Assembly (NCBI GenBank): GCA_016717205.1
Contig: JADKGC010000003.1
Location: 1 to 64,000 of the forward strand
Length of the DNA stretch: 64,000 nt
Direction of reading: 5' to 3'
DNA from: Candidatus Flexifilum breve
GTDB lineage: Bacteria; Chloroflexota; Anaerolineae; Aggregatilineales; Phototrophicaceae
The notes under the pieces are model-generated. The model made no database searches. It was not told where the DNA came from and worked only from the letters and a program-made list of their open reading frames with translations. Made by a program: the position numbers and the translations under genes. This document shows positions 36,268 through 45,191 of this stretch, in pieces. Each line of letters starts with the position of its first letter. Position 1 is the first letter of the stretch.

Positions 36268-37464
36268 TCAATCAGTCGTCAAGTAACGTTCAGCTTCACT
36301 GATAAATTTCCGCATCGCCTGAAGCCTGGCTTGTGCAATCGCAGAGTCTTTCTCCTGCTGCATCAAGGCGCGTGCTAATTCTTGTGGCGTGGTCGTGCTG
36401 ATCGCGTGTGTCACCTTTGCCAACTTCAGAGCCGCAGGTGAGAACTTCTCAAATTCATCTTCCTGACTTGCGTCTGGCGCTTCACCTTCACAAAGTTCTT
36501 TCACCTGCTTGCTGGTTAGGTTGAAATCGATAATCTGACGGACAATTTCGGCTTGGTACTCGCTGGCGACAGGAATTACGTAGCGAAGTTTCTTCTCTTC
36601 GATGTTGTGCCTATCTGCCAGTTCAAGCGCCTCATCAGAAAGCCGCAGCAAGCCTTTGATATAACTGAATTGTCCGCGCTTGATCCCACCCATCGCGCTC
36701 AAGATCATGTCGGTGTACTCACGTTTCGACCGCAGATCGAGATCGAGCGCTTGACGGTAGAAGTCGTTCCCAATTGCATAAGCTGGGATTTCGTACCCAT
36801 GCACGGTTAGGAGCAGCAGGGCAGCTTGTCGAGCTAAGGCAACTGCGGTTAACCCGGAGCGAGCTGTGTTTTCTTTCGCCTGCCGGAAAACGGATGACTG
36901 CCGTTCGGGGATGATGATGCAGGGGATCATGCCATCGCCAGTATAGTTGGGGATGAAATCGCGGAGTAACCATGTCGCCCAATAGCGGCGCTCGCCCGTC
37001 TCAATCCGAAACAGCCTCGTTATACCTTGGGAGACATCCACAACGGTGAGCGGATTCACTTGACCATCATCGCGGATGGTTACAGCGAGATTGACCAGAT
37101 CGTGCAGTAGTTGTTCTTCGGGCGACAGATTAACCGCGGTTTCCTCTTCGTGCTCGTCGTCCGCCTTCGGCAGCAGTTCGAGCACGCTGTTGAACGGGCG
37201 CCCCCGCTGACGTGCCGCAATCTGCACGATCTGCACCAGCTCGCGGAGTGCCTGCGTTGGCGTGACGTGGTTGTTGTGAAAGCGCAGGTGGATGCTCTCC
37301 GGCAGCACACGGCGGGGCTGCACCGGGTCGGGGCGCACCATTTCCAATAGCAAGCGTTCGACACGAATGCTGTTGTCCTGTAGCGCGCCTTGACCATCGC
37401 CTATCAAGTCAGTCGTCACCGATGCCAATAACTCATCAATCCGATTGGTTGATCCCTTCGCCAT
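36268..37464 (-). CDS. parB: ParB-family DNA-binding partition protein
   Basis: 398 aa from ATG 37464, which overlaps the parA stop (TGATG). The ParB/Spo0J core is recognised by NPLTVVDVSQGITRLFRIET followed by GERRYWATWLL, the CTPase/arginine-patch region (here ENTARSGLTAVALARQAALL), and a helix-turn-helix segment (FSYIKGLLRLSDEALELADR). It would bind a parS site, probably the adjacent palindrome, and work with ParA in segregation or in copy control of the element. Longer N-terminal extension than chromosomal ParB, typical of plasmid forms. Confidence 0.85.
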   Translation of the reverse strand: MAKGSTNRIDELLASVTTDLIGDGQGALQDNSIRVERLLLEMVRPDPVQPRRVLPESIHLRFHNNHVTPTQALRELVQIVQIAARQRGRPFNSVLELLPKADDEHEEETAVNLSPEEQLLHDLVNLAVTIRDDGQVNPLTVVDVSQGITRLFRIETGERRYWATWLLRDFIPNYTGDGMIPCIIIPERQSSVFRQAKENTARSGLTAVALARQAALLLLTVHGYEIPAYAIGNDFYRQALDLDLRSKREYTDMILSAMGGIKRGQFSYIKGLLRLSDEALELADRHNIEEKKLRYVIPVASEYQAEIVRQIIDFNLTSKQVKELCEGEAPDASQEDEFEKFSPAALKLAKVTHAISTTTPQELARALMQQEKDSAIAQARLQAMRKFISEAERYLTTD

Positions 37465-38289
37465 CACGCACCCACCTTCGTCATGTAGCGCACCAACGAG
37501 CCGACCACCTGAATATATGCATGACTGGCGGACGAGCGCAGATTGTAGGTGAAGAGGCTCTGGTGGTTATGATGGGCGTAGGACACGGCTTCGTTGACCG
37601 GGATCACACCGAGCACCAACTTGCCCAGTACTGGATGGGCGTTGATCTCGGACAACAGATGATTGTGACCGCGTACGCGGGTATCCATCTTGGTGACGAG
37701 CAGACCGCTCACGCGCAAGTTGGGATGCCGCCAGCCATCGCGGATGTCGTTGATCTTCTGTGATAACACTGGTCAAACCAACCGTCTCCAGATAGCGGGG
37801 TTCAACGGGCACAATCGCGTCCGTCGCAGCGAGCAATCCCATTTCTGTCATCAGTGAGAAGGAGGGACGGGAGTCAATCACGATCGCCGCATACTGACTC
37901 GCGATCTTGCTCAACGGATCGGCGAGGCGGTACGGCGCACCGGCCACGCCCATCCGTTCCCGCTCCGCACCTTCGAGCATGGGAGAGGCGGGGAGGACAT
38001 GCAGATCTTCGTCCCATTGGCTCTGCACGATACAGTTCATAAGCGTCTGCGGCGCATTCTGCCGATCCGCCATCAACACCGTGTAGAGGCTGTCGTCCGC
38101 GCCGTAGCCCTTGCGGCCCGTGGTGACCAGCGACGCATGTCCCTGTGAGTCCGTATCGATCAGCAGCACGCGGCAGTTGGACGCATTGGCGCGCTTCAGC
38201 ACCTGCGTGATACCCAGCGCGATGTTGGTGGCGGACGTCGACTTCCCGACGCCCCCTTTGTGATTGGTGAAAACGAAACTGCGAGTCAT
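37464..38289 (-). CDS. parA: ParA-family partition ATPase, one frameshift
   Basis: ATG 38289 is favoured by GGAAGGA seven bases ahead. Deviant Walker A: FVFTNHKGGVGKSTSATNIA; Walker A' VLLIDTDSQGHAS; Walker B-like AIVIDSRPSFSLM. Near 37770 the homologous reading changes frame: removing one base gives ETVGLTSLSQKINDIRDGWR, which continues in the second frame to VRYMTKVGA and the stop at 37464. The corrected length is about 274 aa, normal for ParA. It overlaps parB by four bases. Confidence 0.87.
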
Positions 38290-38453
38290 GACCATGTCCT
38301 TCCGAAACCCAACACATTGTCGATTTCGCTGTGGCTGGCAAGGACTACACATAGGTGTGGTAAAGTCACCTCTGGAAGTCTTGCTGGTACGGGCAGCGAG
38401 CTTCAAGGTGACGGGGGGAGGCGGCACCTCTCCCTCGCACCGCTAAAGCCGAT
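38290..38453. other. Upstream region of parA
   Basis: 164 bp containing the parA ribosome site and presumably its promoter; no clear operator seen. Confidence 0.4.
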
Positions 38454-38820
38454 TCATTTGGGAGTCGTTATGAATGGTGCGAGTGATTCGCGTTGCGGAA
38501 ATGGTAAACTATCGAGGAATTGAGCGGTTTCACGGGGAGATTGATGTTCGAATCTGATCCAATCCTCCCCGCACCACAGGAAGTTATCCGAACATTTTCC
38601 TGAGCCGAGACCGCTCGCAATGCGAGCGGTCTTTGCTTTTTTCCCCTTGCTTGCTACCTGCTCTTCGTGGCGTACTTGCTTCGTGATATCCTGCAAGTAG
38701 GCGAAGGGCGCACGCAGCTCCAAACGTATCTTTCCCATGGGGTCAACAATGACCCTCTCAACCAAATACCGCAGCAGTTCTTTCTGATCGCTACGGTCAA
38801 GCCGATTATACACTATCCCC
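38454..38820 (-). pseudogene. C-terminal remnant of a serine recombinase
   Basis: The segment MYNRLDRSDQKELLRYLVER then VIVDPMGKIRLELRAPFAYL resembles the C-terminal region of large serine (resolvase-type) recombinases. It starts abruptly at the end of a transposase remnant (38821), so an insertion removed the catalytic N-terminus. The last part of the frame runs through the hairpin at 38608 and is probably not authentic coding sequence. It indicates that the parA-parB-primase element once carried its own integrase. Confidence 0.5.
38608..38645 (+). terminator. Rho-independent terminator
   Basis: AGACCGCTCGCA and TGCGAGCGGTCT pair over 12 bp with a minimal loop and are followed by TTGCTTTTTT on the plus strand. 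No plus-strand gene is evident just upstream. The sequence lies within the recombinase remnant frame, which argues that the frame has run past its real end. Confidence 0.7.
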
Positions 38821-39256
38821 TGTGCTGGCTACTTGGCCCATCTGAGGGAGAAAACAGGGATCAAGCACTTCGTCGATAGTCATGATGGAGCCCATTTAGA
38901 ACCGGGAATGCCGTGATCTTGTTCCCGTTTGCTGAGGAACCGGTCGAGTTCGGACGCTGCCCATCCAGACCTTGATGGGGACGAGCCAGATTGAAATAAC
39001 GCACATACCCCTTGAGTAGTCGCTGGAGTTGTCGCTCGTTTAGAATCAGCACGTGATCGAGGCATTCACGCCGTACACTGCCAAGAAACCGCTCACACAC
39101 GGCATTGGCTTTGGGAGCGTAAATGGGGGTGCGCAAGACCTCAATACCAGTCGCTGCCCGAGCGAACTCCGTACCATATTTGCGGTCATTATCGCGGATC
39201 AAGAAGCGCGGATGCGCGGATCGGTGATCTTCTGCATCGTTGAATGTTCCTGTCAT
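38821..39256 (-). pseudogene. 5'-truncated DDE transposase with one intact terminal end
   Basis: The frame gives the second catalytic Asp (PRFLIRDNDRKYGTEFA), the Glu (KANAVCERFLGSVRRECL) and the tail FPVLNGLHHDYRRSA. The N-terminal half is missing. The terminal end at 38821 (TGTGCTGGCTACTTGGC) resembles that at 49224, so both are one IS subfamily, related to but distinct from the intact element at 25011. Confidence 0.75.
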
Positions 39257-39265
39257 CTCGTCGGT

Positions 39266-40441
39266 TCAGAGTACTTCCAGAAAACGCTGAAGATTCTGCC
39301 TGTCCGCGGGCAGTCCATAGTGTTCAAGCAGATTGGTCGGCACCTTCCAGAATGGCTCCGTCTGAAGCAGTAAATGGAGTATGTGACGCTGCTCACCCAT
39401 CAGGTCGGATTCTTCGACCTTGTGGGCAGCCGATTCATAATAGCGACCGACTCGTAGCACAGTATCCCGCATCGGCATCAAGATATCTTCCGTCGTGATC
39501 TCGGCGCGCGAGCGGGCAAGATGCGGCATCGGGAGGGGATTCCAGCGCCGCACGGGTATCACGTCTTTAAACAGCCCGTCTAGCAGCAAGCGCCCGATCA
39601 CATGCGCGTCGTAGGGGATGTTGACCGACGGCAGCACACGCACACAAAACGGGATAAATTCCTGACGTGGTAGTACTGCCAGAAGATCACAAATTTCTTC
39701 AATCTCCTGAGCATCTAGGTTATAGGGGATCGAGTCCCGCATCACGTTCTCGAGGAAGCGTTGGGTGTCCTCCGTCAAGCGCATTTGCGACAGGTAAATC
39801 ACCACAAATGCCGCTTCAACCTGCAGCATAGAAGGATGATCCGCTGAGAGATAGGTGCGGCACTGTTCTAAGAGCGAAGGAACGACTGCCAGATTGGGAA
39901 GCATCCCGACCCTCGCATAAAAAGCGATTTCCCCAAACAGGTCTGTCAGAAACCCATTGTTCTTTTGCTTCTTCAAGAACGCGATCAATGCCGGGGCGAC
40001 CTCAGAGTGGTCCGTCGGCAGGAGCGCCAGCATCATGAACCCCATTCGCTGAATGCTACGCGTGCGGTCTGCCAACAGCCGAAGAAGATCTGGAATAGCC
40101 TTCTGCAAAGCTTGCAGCATATGCTGGTGAGTTGCGGCCCTGTCTTCAGCCGGATAGGAACTTCGGACAATACGCGTCCAACTATAAAGCATCTCAACCA
40201 GTGCGATGCGATCCATCCGAACCTTAGAAACGAGGAGCTCCACGAAAAATGGCACCACATAACCTGATACTTCATAAACAGAGGCTTGATGGTTCACTTC
40301 CTCTCTCAGTGCATTCATCGCCGCTTGCTGCACCTGCAAATCGCCGGACAGTAGATCGGTCAGAAGTTGCGGAACCTCTTCGGCTGTGCCAAAAGCGGTT
40401 TGGATGTGTGCCCATGGAACATCATTCAAGCCAGATAACAT
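39266..40441 (-). CDS. HEAT-repeat-like protein, possible immunity protein
   Basis: 391 aa, almost wholly helical, with HEAT-like repeats (VPQLLTDLLSGDLQVQQAAM followed by NALREEVNHQ; IPDLLRLLADRTRSIQRMGF; VAPALIAFLKKQKNNGFLTD). No enzyme motif or signal. Proteins like this occur as immunity or accessory factors in polymorphic-toxin loci, and the neighbours (DUF1963, SMI1/KNR4) belong to such loci. Its 3' end is followed at once by the truncated transposase. Confidence 0.7.
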   Translation of the reverse strand: MLSGLNDVPWAHIQTAFGTAEEVPQLLTDLLSGDLQVQQAAMNALREEVNHQASVYEVSGYVVPFFVELLVSKVRMDRIALVEMLYSWTRIVRSSYPAEDRAATHQHMLQALQKAIPDLLRLLADRTRSIQRMGFMMLALLPTDHSEVAPALIAFLKKQKNNGFLTDLFGEIAFYARVGMLPNLAVVPSLLEQCRTYLSADHPSMLQVEAAFVVIYLSQMRLTEDTQRFLENVMRDSIPYNLDAQEIEEICDLLAVLPRQEFIPFCVRVLPSVNIPYDAHVIGRLLLDGLFKDVIPVRRWNPLPMPHLARSRAEITTEDILMPMRDTVLRVGRYYESAAHKVEESDLMGEQRHILHLLLQTEPFWKVPTNLLEHYGLPADRQNLQRFLEVL

Positions 40442-40501
40442 GTGCCTCCTTCGGCCGCGAGCTGTGTTTCGTCCTCCAGCGTTAAAATAGTCGATTTCGC
40501 A

Positions 40502-40862
40502 CTAATGTGCAACGGATACAGGCGCTTCGCGGGTTTCCTCAAATCCCATGCGTTCGCCTGAAGATGCCTTCCTGAGCCACGCACCAAGCAGACTTCCGAG
40601 ATCTCAGTCATCTACTCAGCAGCGCACTGGTCTGCTTAGGCAAAGGGCACCTGGGTTCGAGGGCAAAACGAAGATAAGTACGCAGCATATGAAACTCAGC
40701 CTCAGCTTTGCGAAGATAGTAAGAAATCTCCTTTGTCTTCGCTGTATAAAGCAGGTTCTCGCGGAATGTGAACAAGACAAGTTCAAATCGTGCCGTCAGG
40801 CGAAAGCGTTCTTCACGTGGAAATTGCCTGACATGGTGCAGCATCCACAGCCTAAACGCTTC
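40502..40862 (-). pseudogene. Avd-like (DGR accessory four-helix-bundle) gene remnant
   Basis: Minus-strand reading EAFRLWMLHHVRQFPREERF then RLTARFELVLFTF and YYLRKAEAEFHMLRTYLRFA matches the start and middle of Avd, the four-helix-bundle partner of DGR reverse transcriptases. After frame changes near 40615-40595 it continues MTEIGSLLGAWLRKASSG, the characteristic Avd ending, and stops at 40502. An in-frame TAG and a missing N-terminus mark it as decayed, although sequencing error may explain part. No reverse transcriptase is seen beside it. Confidence 0.65.
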
Positions 40863-40959
40863 AGTTTAGCCCCGTTTCTGTCTCGCTGGTTTTGACGATT
40901 TACATCGATGGCGAAGTATAATGAGGAAAGGCTTGGCAAAGTACAGTTGGGAGCGCAAG

Positions 40960-41919
40960 ATGTTTAGTGATGTTGGAGCATTGCGGGCGCAAATTCGCGC
41001 CTACAATCTGCACCGTCTGGAAGACCAACTGGTCAGTTTAGCCAAACCGTGCATCCGCATCCTGCCTGTTCGGACAGATGATGATGCAGTCCCTATGGGT
41101 GCTTCCAAGTTTGGGGGTCACCCTGATGTTCCACAAGGTTTTGAATGGCCCCATTGGGGGGAGAAACCGCTGACATTTATTGGACAATTCAACCTTTCCG
41201 AGGTTGCGCTGCATGACGAGGCGAACCTGCTACCCAAGTCAGGGAGGCTGTATTTCTTTTTTGAAGCCGCACAGGTTCCCTATGGGAAGTACGACGACCG
41301 AGGCAGATGGAGGGTGTTGTTCGTCGAGGATGAAACAAGTCCTTTGATCCGGATGCCCCATCCGACTATGCGCTTTGCGGATTCTATCATCCCCGATCTC
41401 ACACTCACGATAAAACTACTTCCAGCCCACAGGCTCACATTCTCAAGTGAAGTATCGCTACCGCCAATCTACGGTGATGAGACAGCCGACTATGGGATTA
41501 CATTCGAAGCCCTTCCTCAAGTCGCGCCGGCTACAAAGAACGACTCGGAGAACCCAACGCGGACTGAACACGACCTGTATTGGGAGTTCTACACGCAATC
41601 GACGCCAGAACCACGCCACTTCTGGTTGGGTCATCCAGACCGAATTCAGTATTACGTCGAATGGGATGCAGTGGTGTTGAGTCAACGCATTATGCCTGAA
41701 GGGACTGACGCATGGGGAAACCGTGTGTATTCCCCCGAACAAATTTCTGGCCGAATCCGGCCAGAAATGGCGCAATGGCAGTTCCTGTTTCAGATTGACA
41801 GCGATGATGGTCTGGATGTGATATGGGGCGACGTGGGTACGTTGTACGTATGCATTCCAAAGGTGAGCCTTGCCATGCGGTATTTCGATGCCTGTTGGAC
41901 AGTCATGCAGTGCAGTTGA
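40960..41919 (+). CDS. DUF1963/YwqG-family protein, likely immunity-type
   Basis: 319 aa from ATG 40960 (GGGAG six bases ahead). DUF1963 signature: SKFGGHPDVPQGFEWPHWGE, then LTFIGQFNLSEVA and SGRLYFFFEAAQ, with the late DVIWGDVGTLYVCIPK. YwqG-like proteins occur as antitoxins or immunity proteins near polymorphic toxins, but a biochemical role is not established. It is soluble. It lies divergently to the Avd remnant. Confidence 0.85.
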   Translation: MFSDVGALRAQIRAYNLHRLEDQLVSLAKPCIRILPVRTDDDAVPMGASKFGGHPDVPQGFEWPHWGEKPLTFIGQFNLSEVALHDEANLLPKSGRLYFFFEAAQVPYGKYDDRGRWRVLFVEDETSPLIRMPHPTMRFADSIIPDLTLTIKLLPAHRLTFSSEVSLPPIYGDETADYGITFEALPQVAPATKNDSENPTRTEHDLYWEFYTQSTPEPRHFWLGHPDRIQYYVEWDAVVLSQRIMPEGTDAWGNRVYSPEQISGRIRPEMAQWQFLFQIDSDDGLDVIWGDVGTLYVCIPKVSLAMRYFDACWTVMQCS

Positions 41920-42203
41920 GTGCTAAGTCCCGAACTCCCCAAGGCTGATCGACAGAAGGAGAACAGGCGTGAGGTTTACTAGGCTGCGCGCTGCCACCGC
42001 CCGGTGTAGGCGACGATTTCCGTCACCGCTTCGATCAACTGCGGATGCGGGATGCACGCCGTGCCGGAGATCAGTTAAGGCTACTCACGCAGCAGCCCCA
42101 TCCCTTTCAAGTCGAGCGGTGGACCCTCCGCGATAGACCTACATAAGTTATCCAAATGTATTAGTCTGGAGTTCAAGCGCGTTTACCTTTCTTTGGAGGT
42201 TGA
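41920..42203. other. Gene debris
   Basis: Two short minus-strand C-terminal remnants can be read: LISGTACIPHPQLIEAVTEI continuing to a stop near 41980, and SIAEGPPLDLKGMGLLRE with a stop near 42080. Neither has an N-terminus and neither family is recognised. Confidence 0.4.
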
Positions 42204-42512
42204 ATGGTGCAATACGCTGTGGAGCAACTCACGCAATTAGGTCCATTTCCTGAGACGGAAATTACCATTGAGCTGGTCAAAGCCTATGAAGATGCAATTG
42301 TGGCAATCCAAAAGCCTGTCACAAACGAGGAAGCAATCGCACTTTGTCATATCTTCCAAGATCACGCCGGATTCTATGAATTGGAGTGGAGTCTCGTGAC
42401 AGCTATCGAATCGGCACCGGACTGGCCAATCAAGACTTGCTTGACCGGCGCAAGCAACATGTGGATTGAATTGCTCCGAATTCGGGCGAGAAATGCAGGT
42501 TTCGACGTGTGA
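42204..42512 (+). CDS. Small helical protein (102 aa), possible immunity protein
   Basis: A good GGAGG ribosome site precedes the ATG. The sequence (ETEITIELVKAYEDAIVAIQ, ALCHIFQDHAGFYELEWSLV, MWIELLRIRARNAG) is amphipathic and helical; family not recognised. Position within the immunity array suggests a similar role. Confidence 0.65.
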   Translation: MVQYAVEQLTQLGPFPETEITIELVKAYEDAIVAIQKPVTNEEAIALCHIFQDHAGFYELEWSLVTAIESAPDWPIKTCLTGASNMWIELLRIRARNAGFDV

Positions 42513-42821
42513 ACGCTCAACCTTCGCACCGACTGCGGGAGCAATTCAACCACGTGCAGTCCGTTTTCGTCGCGCTCGCGCAGCGTCGCGTTGGCGATTT
42601 CCGGGTAGCTGGTGTTGAGCAGGTCGCGCACCTCATTGCTCAAGTCGGACATGGCGCTCCTCATTGGGCAGATCATTTTCGACTCAGCGCGTGCCATTCT
42701 ATGTTCCTCTCAGGAATCAAGCAGACGTCGACCTCCCGAGTCGACAGCTGTATTGCAGTTCATGAATTGAGCTAAGGCCTTTATTCGGCTGAAAGCTGGG
42801 CGGATCGTTCGTAACTCAAGA
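42513..42821 (-). other. N-terminal gene fragment and spacer
   Basis: Minus strand from about 42655 reads MSDLSNEVRDLLNTSYPEIA then NATLRERDENGLHVVELLPQ before the frame loses sense at the border of the 42204 gene. It looks like the 5' part of a gene whose remainder was replaced. Family unknown. Confidence 0.4.
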
Positions 42822-42852
42822 AAATCGAAAGCCCTCATTGCAGAGAGGGCTT
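42821..42852 (-). terminator. Terminator of the SMI1/KNR4 gene
   Basis: On the minus strand, GCCCTC (from 42850) pairs with GAGGGC (ending 42831), then TTTCGATTTT. It lies 30 bp after the stop at 42880. Confidence 0.7.
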
Positions 42853-42879
42853 AAAATGAAGGTTTGTCGCAGGCGTCAG

Positions 42880-43875
42880 TTAGTCAGGTCTACGTTCAAC
42901 ACTCGTAACACGCTGCAGAATTACCTGATCAAACTCTGCTTCTGTCGTGTACCAGTGACTCCAGAAATACCAGTCCGCCATAGAATAGGGGTAACGAAGG
43001 TGTTTGGAGCCGGCTTCTAGCCGTATGTCACCGTGGAAACTGAACTTATTCCACACATTCAGCCCGAACTGCCGGAGCTTCTCTGCACAGTGCTCCGTAA
43101 ACATGTCCAACCGTGCCGTGAGTTGGGTGAGTGTCGGCTGTGCATGGCTTGCCGGGAGTGCCTGGAGACGCTCGACGAGGAAATCCATCCTGACATAGCG
43201 TGACAGGGCGGCTATTTCTTCCGCGTCATTCAGAAGCCATAACGCTAGGTACATTTCATAACGATGAGTGCGGTTGTCGGGTCGGAAGGTCTCGTGAACT
43301 GACGTAATTAGGCGGCGTGCAGCGGCAAGATCGTGTGGGGTACGCTCGGGCTGCAAAAATTGTGACGGGACACCGTGAATATTCAATCGGTCGAAATGGG
43401 CATCGAGTTGATCTACTGCTTCCGGGTCATTTGTGTCGTACAAACCCTCCTGCGGGTAGGTAAAGCCATCGTGGTAGTATTTCTGAAGTGCCTTCATAAA
43501 TGTGTCGACATCGCGAAACTTGATTGTGGGTAAGTCCTCATGATCCACATAAACGACATAGCCCATCAACGCCTCATCACAGCGCACACAGTAATGATTC
43601 GAGTCGTCGTTTGCCGTCAGAGGGAGATAGCGTTTATCCCACTCAGAAACGCGCAGGAACTCCGTTACTGCTTCTACAGTCATAAGTCTGGGTTGCGGAT
43701 AGCCTTCTCGAGCATTGAGTGTCAGACCATTGGTGGTGATGTAAAGGGCACGCACTTGTTCAGGCAAAGGATAACCCAGCACAAGCTCTAAGGCTTTCAG
43801 TTCGACCGCGTTCGCAGGCGAGTGCAACGATGTCTTCAAATGAGCCGCCAATTGGATTACACTCTGCATCATACA
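42880..43875 (-). CDS. SMI1/KNR4-family protein, likely immunity-type
   Basis: 331 aa from ATG 43875 (AAGGG eight bases ahead). The SMI1/KNR4 domain spans about residues 15-150: ELKALELVLGYPLPEQVRAL then YITTNGLTLNAREGYPQPRL, and YVVYVDHEDLPTIKFRDVDT. This superfamily is common among immunity proteins that neutralise nuclease or deaminase toxins. The C-terminal half is helical and unassigned. Confidence 0.8.
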   Translation of the reverse strand, partial: CMMQSVIQLAAHLKTSLHSPANAVELKALELVLGYPLPEQVRALYITTNGLTLNAREGYPQPRLMTVEAVTEFLRVSEWDKRYLPLTANDDSNHYCVRCDEALMGYVVYVDHEDLPTIKFRDVDTFMKALQKYYHDGFTYPQEGLYDTNDPEAVDQLDAHFDRLNIHGVPSQFLQPERTPHDLAAARRLITSVHETFRPDNRTHRYEMYLALWLLNDAEEIAALSRYVRMDFLVERLQALPASHAQPTLTQLTARLDMFTEHCAEKLRQFGLNVWNKFSFHGDIRLEAGSKHLRYPYSMADWYFWSHWYTTEAEFDQVILQRVTSVERRPD

Positions 43876-44259
43876 ATCTGCCCTTATTGAATATGAACCT
43901 GACAATGATTATAGAGCTTTCGTTTATGGGAATGTGATGACACTGTCAACTATGCTGTGATTCCACAACGAAACAGCGATGATGAGTTTTATTTTCCCAA
44001 TGTGACCTTGAAAAAGCGGTGAGTTCTCACATAAGCCCACAATCGGCTTGGATTCAGCGCGTGCTATTACAACACGTTTCCTGGAATCAAAAAACCGTCC
44101 TTGCAGACGGCCTTTGTGGTTCGATGAGAGAACATGGTGCCTGTGGAGCGTGAGCTATGCCTCTGGTCGTCAGACAATTCGGCATTGGCCATTGGGGCGG
44201 CACAATAGCCGAGTTCAATCCTCCACCACAGGTCGGACTAACCGATGAACCTCATCGTG
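43876..44259. other. Intergenic region with one terminator
   Basis: 384 bp without a supported gene. It contains the terminator at 44089 and the presumed promoter of the SMI1/KNR4 gene. Confidence 0.4.
44089..44112 (-). terminator. Intrinsic terminator after the second SMI1/KNR4 gene
   Basis: On the minus strand CCGTC and GACGG form a short stem followed by TTTTTT (44094-44089). It is 150 bp beyond the stop at 44260. Confidence 0.7.
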
Positions 44260-44862
44260 CTAGGGTTGTATCAGGGACCCATCCACCCATCCCCACCACC
44301 ATTCGCGCAGTGTTCTGAGGTTTTCGGCTCGAATGTCTAAGCCATCCGCGCAGAAAATGGGCAGCTCTGGTTTGCCGAAATCGACTACAGTCACGATATT
44401 GCAGCCCCAGTTGCAATACCAAATGAGTGTCTCAAGGCCCAGTGCGTTCCAATGCTGAAGGTGTCGCTTGTCCTGCTCAAGTAACCGCGCATCACCAGCG
44501 CCCGCCCGTTCGGACATTGCAATCGATTCACTTAGATGAGCTTTGATGTCTTGAGCGGTGTGCAGCACATGGTCAACAAACGAGCGATCCTCAGTTAGAT
44601 AGCTGCTTGTGAGTCCTGTAATGCCGTGAGCAGGGCCAAACCCACCATCGCCGACCTGAAAGAAGATTTCGCGGATCAAAGGTGGTAAGGGGCTCCCAAT
44701 CTGGGTTTCTACCCTGTGAATGTCCGCCAGCGATGCCGGAGACGCTGGCTGTTGATGGCAGTTATCAAGCGTGGCCTGAATTGAATTCAGGAGAACCTTG
44801 GACTTGATCTGGTAGATAAGCTCTTGGTCTTCAGCCGTCAGAGGCTGGAACACATAATTCAT
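44260..44862 (-). CDS. SMI1/KNR4-family immunity-type protein
   Basis: 200 aa. The SMI1/KNR4 core is seen in LADIHRVETQIGSPLPPLIR followed by EIFFQVGDGGFGPAHGITGL, the most typical motif of the superfamily. Near the C-terminus LIWYCNWGCNIVTVVDFGKP and WWWGWVDGSLIQP are also usual for this group. Soluble. Part of the immunity array. Confidence 0.85.
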   Translation of the reverse strand: MNYVFQPLTAEDQELIYQIKSKVLLNSIQATLDNCHQQPASPASLADIHRVETQIGSPLPPLIREIFFQVGDGGFGPAHGITGLTSSYLTEDRSFVDHVLHTAQDIKAHLSESIAMSERAGAGDARLLEQDKRHLQHWNALGLETLIWYCNWGCNIVTVVDFGKPELPIFCADGLDIRAENLRTLREWWWGWVDGSLIQP

Positions 44863-45191
44863 CAGCTACTCCATAAAAGCCGCTCTCTGAAATTAGTTTA
44901 TTACAATTCGAAAACAAGCCGGTATCCGAGTTCATCGCGAGCTTCGGATGGCAAGGCGATCGTCAGCGGTACCAACTCGCTTGTGATTAATTAACCGGGT
45001 TCAAGAGCTGATATCGAGGTCAAAGTCAGTCGACAATAAATACACTCTCATCGCACGTCTTTCGCCCCAGGATTGCTCACAGAGGCTTATTACGGCTTAT
45101 TGTTAAACACGTTGAATCTTCCTTTGACCGACCCTGCCTGTAAGATACAATCTTGATCGGAATGAGCAGTAGATGATGAACTGAGAGAATA
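44863..45191. other. Intergenic region with a short gene remnant
   Basis: Minus strand 44987-44901 reads ITSELVPLTIALPSEARDEL then GYRLVFEL and a stop, an orphan C-terminus of an unrecognised protein. The rest, including the AT-rich stretch before 45192, shows nothing else clear. Confidence 0.4.

Noticed and set aside
35834..36302. Plus-strand frames over the primase leader
   Set aside because: They read antisense to the primase start and a terminator; no protein features.
38536..38575. tRNA-like 3' end (TTCGAATC loop, CTCCCCGCACCA end) on the plus strand
   Set aside because: The T-stem does not pair and the 5' half gives no acceptor, D or anticodon arm; at most a tRNA-derived attachment scar.
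40548..40895. 115-codon plus-strand frame
   Set aside because: Antisense to the Avd-like remnant, which has the recognisable motifs.
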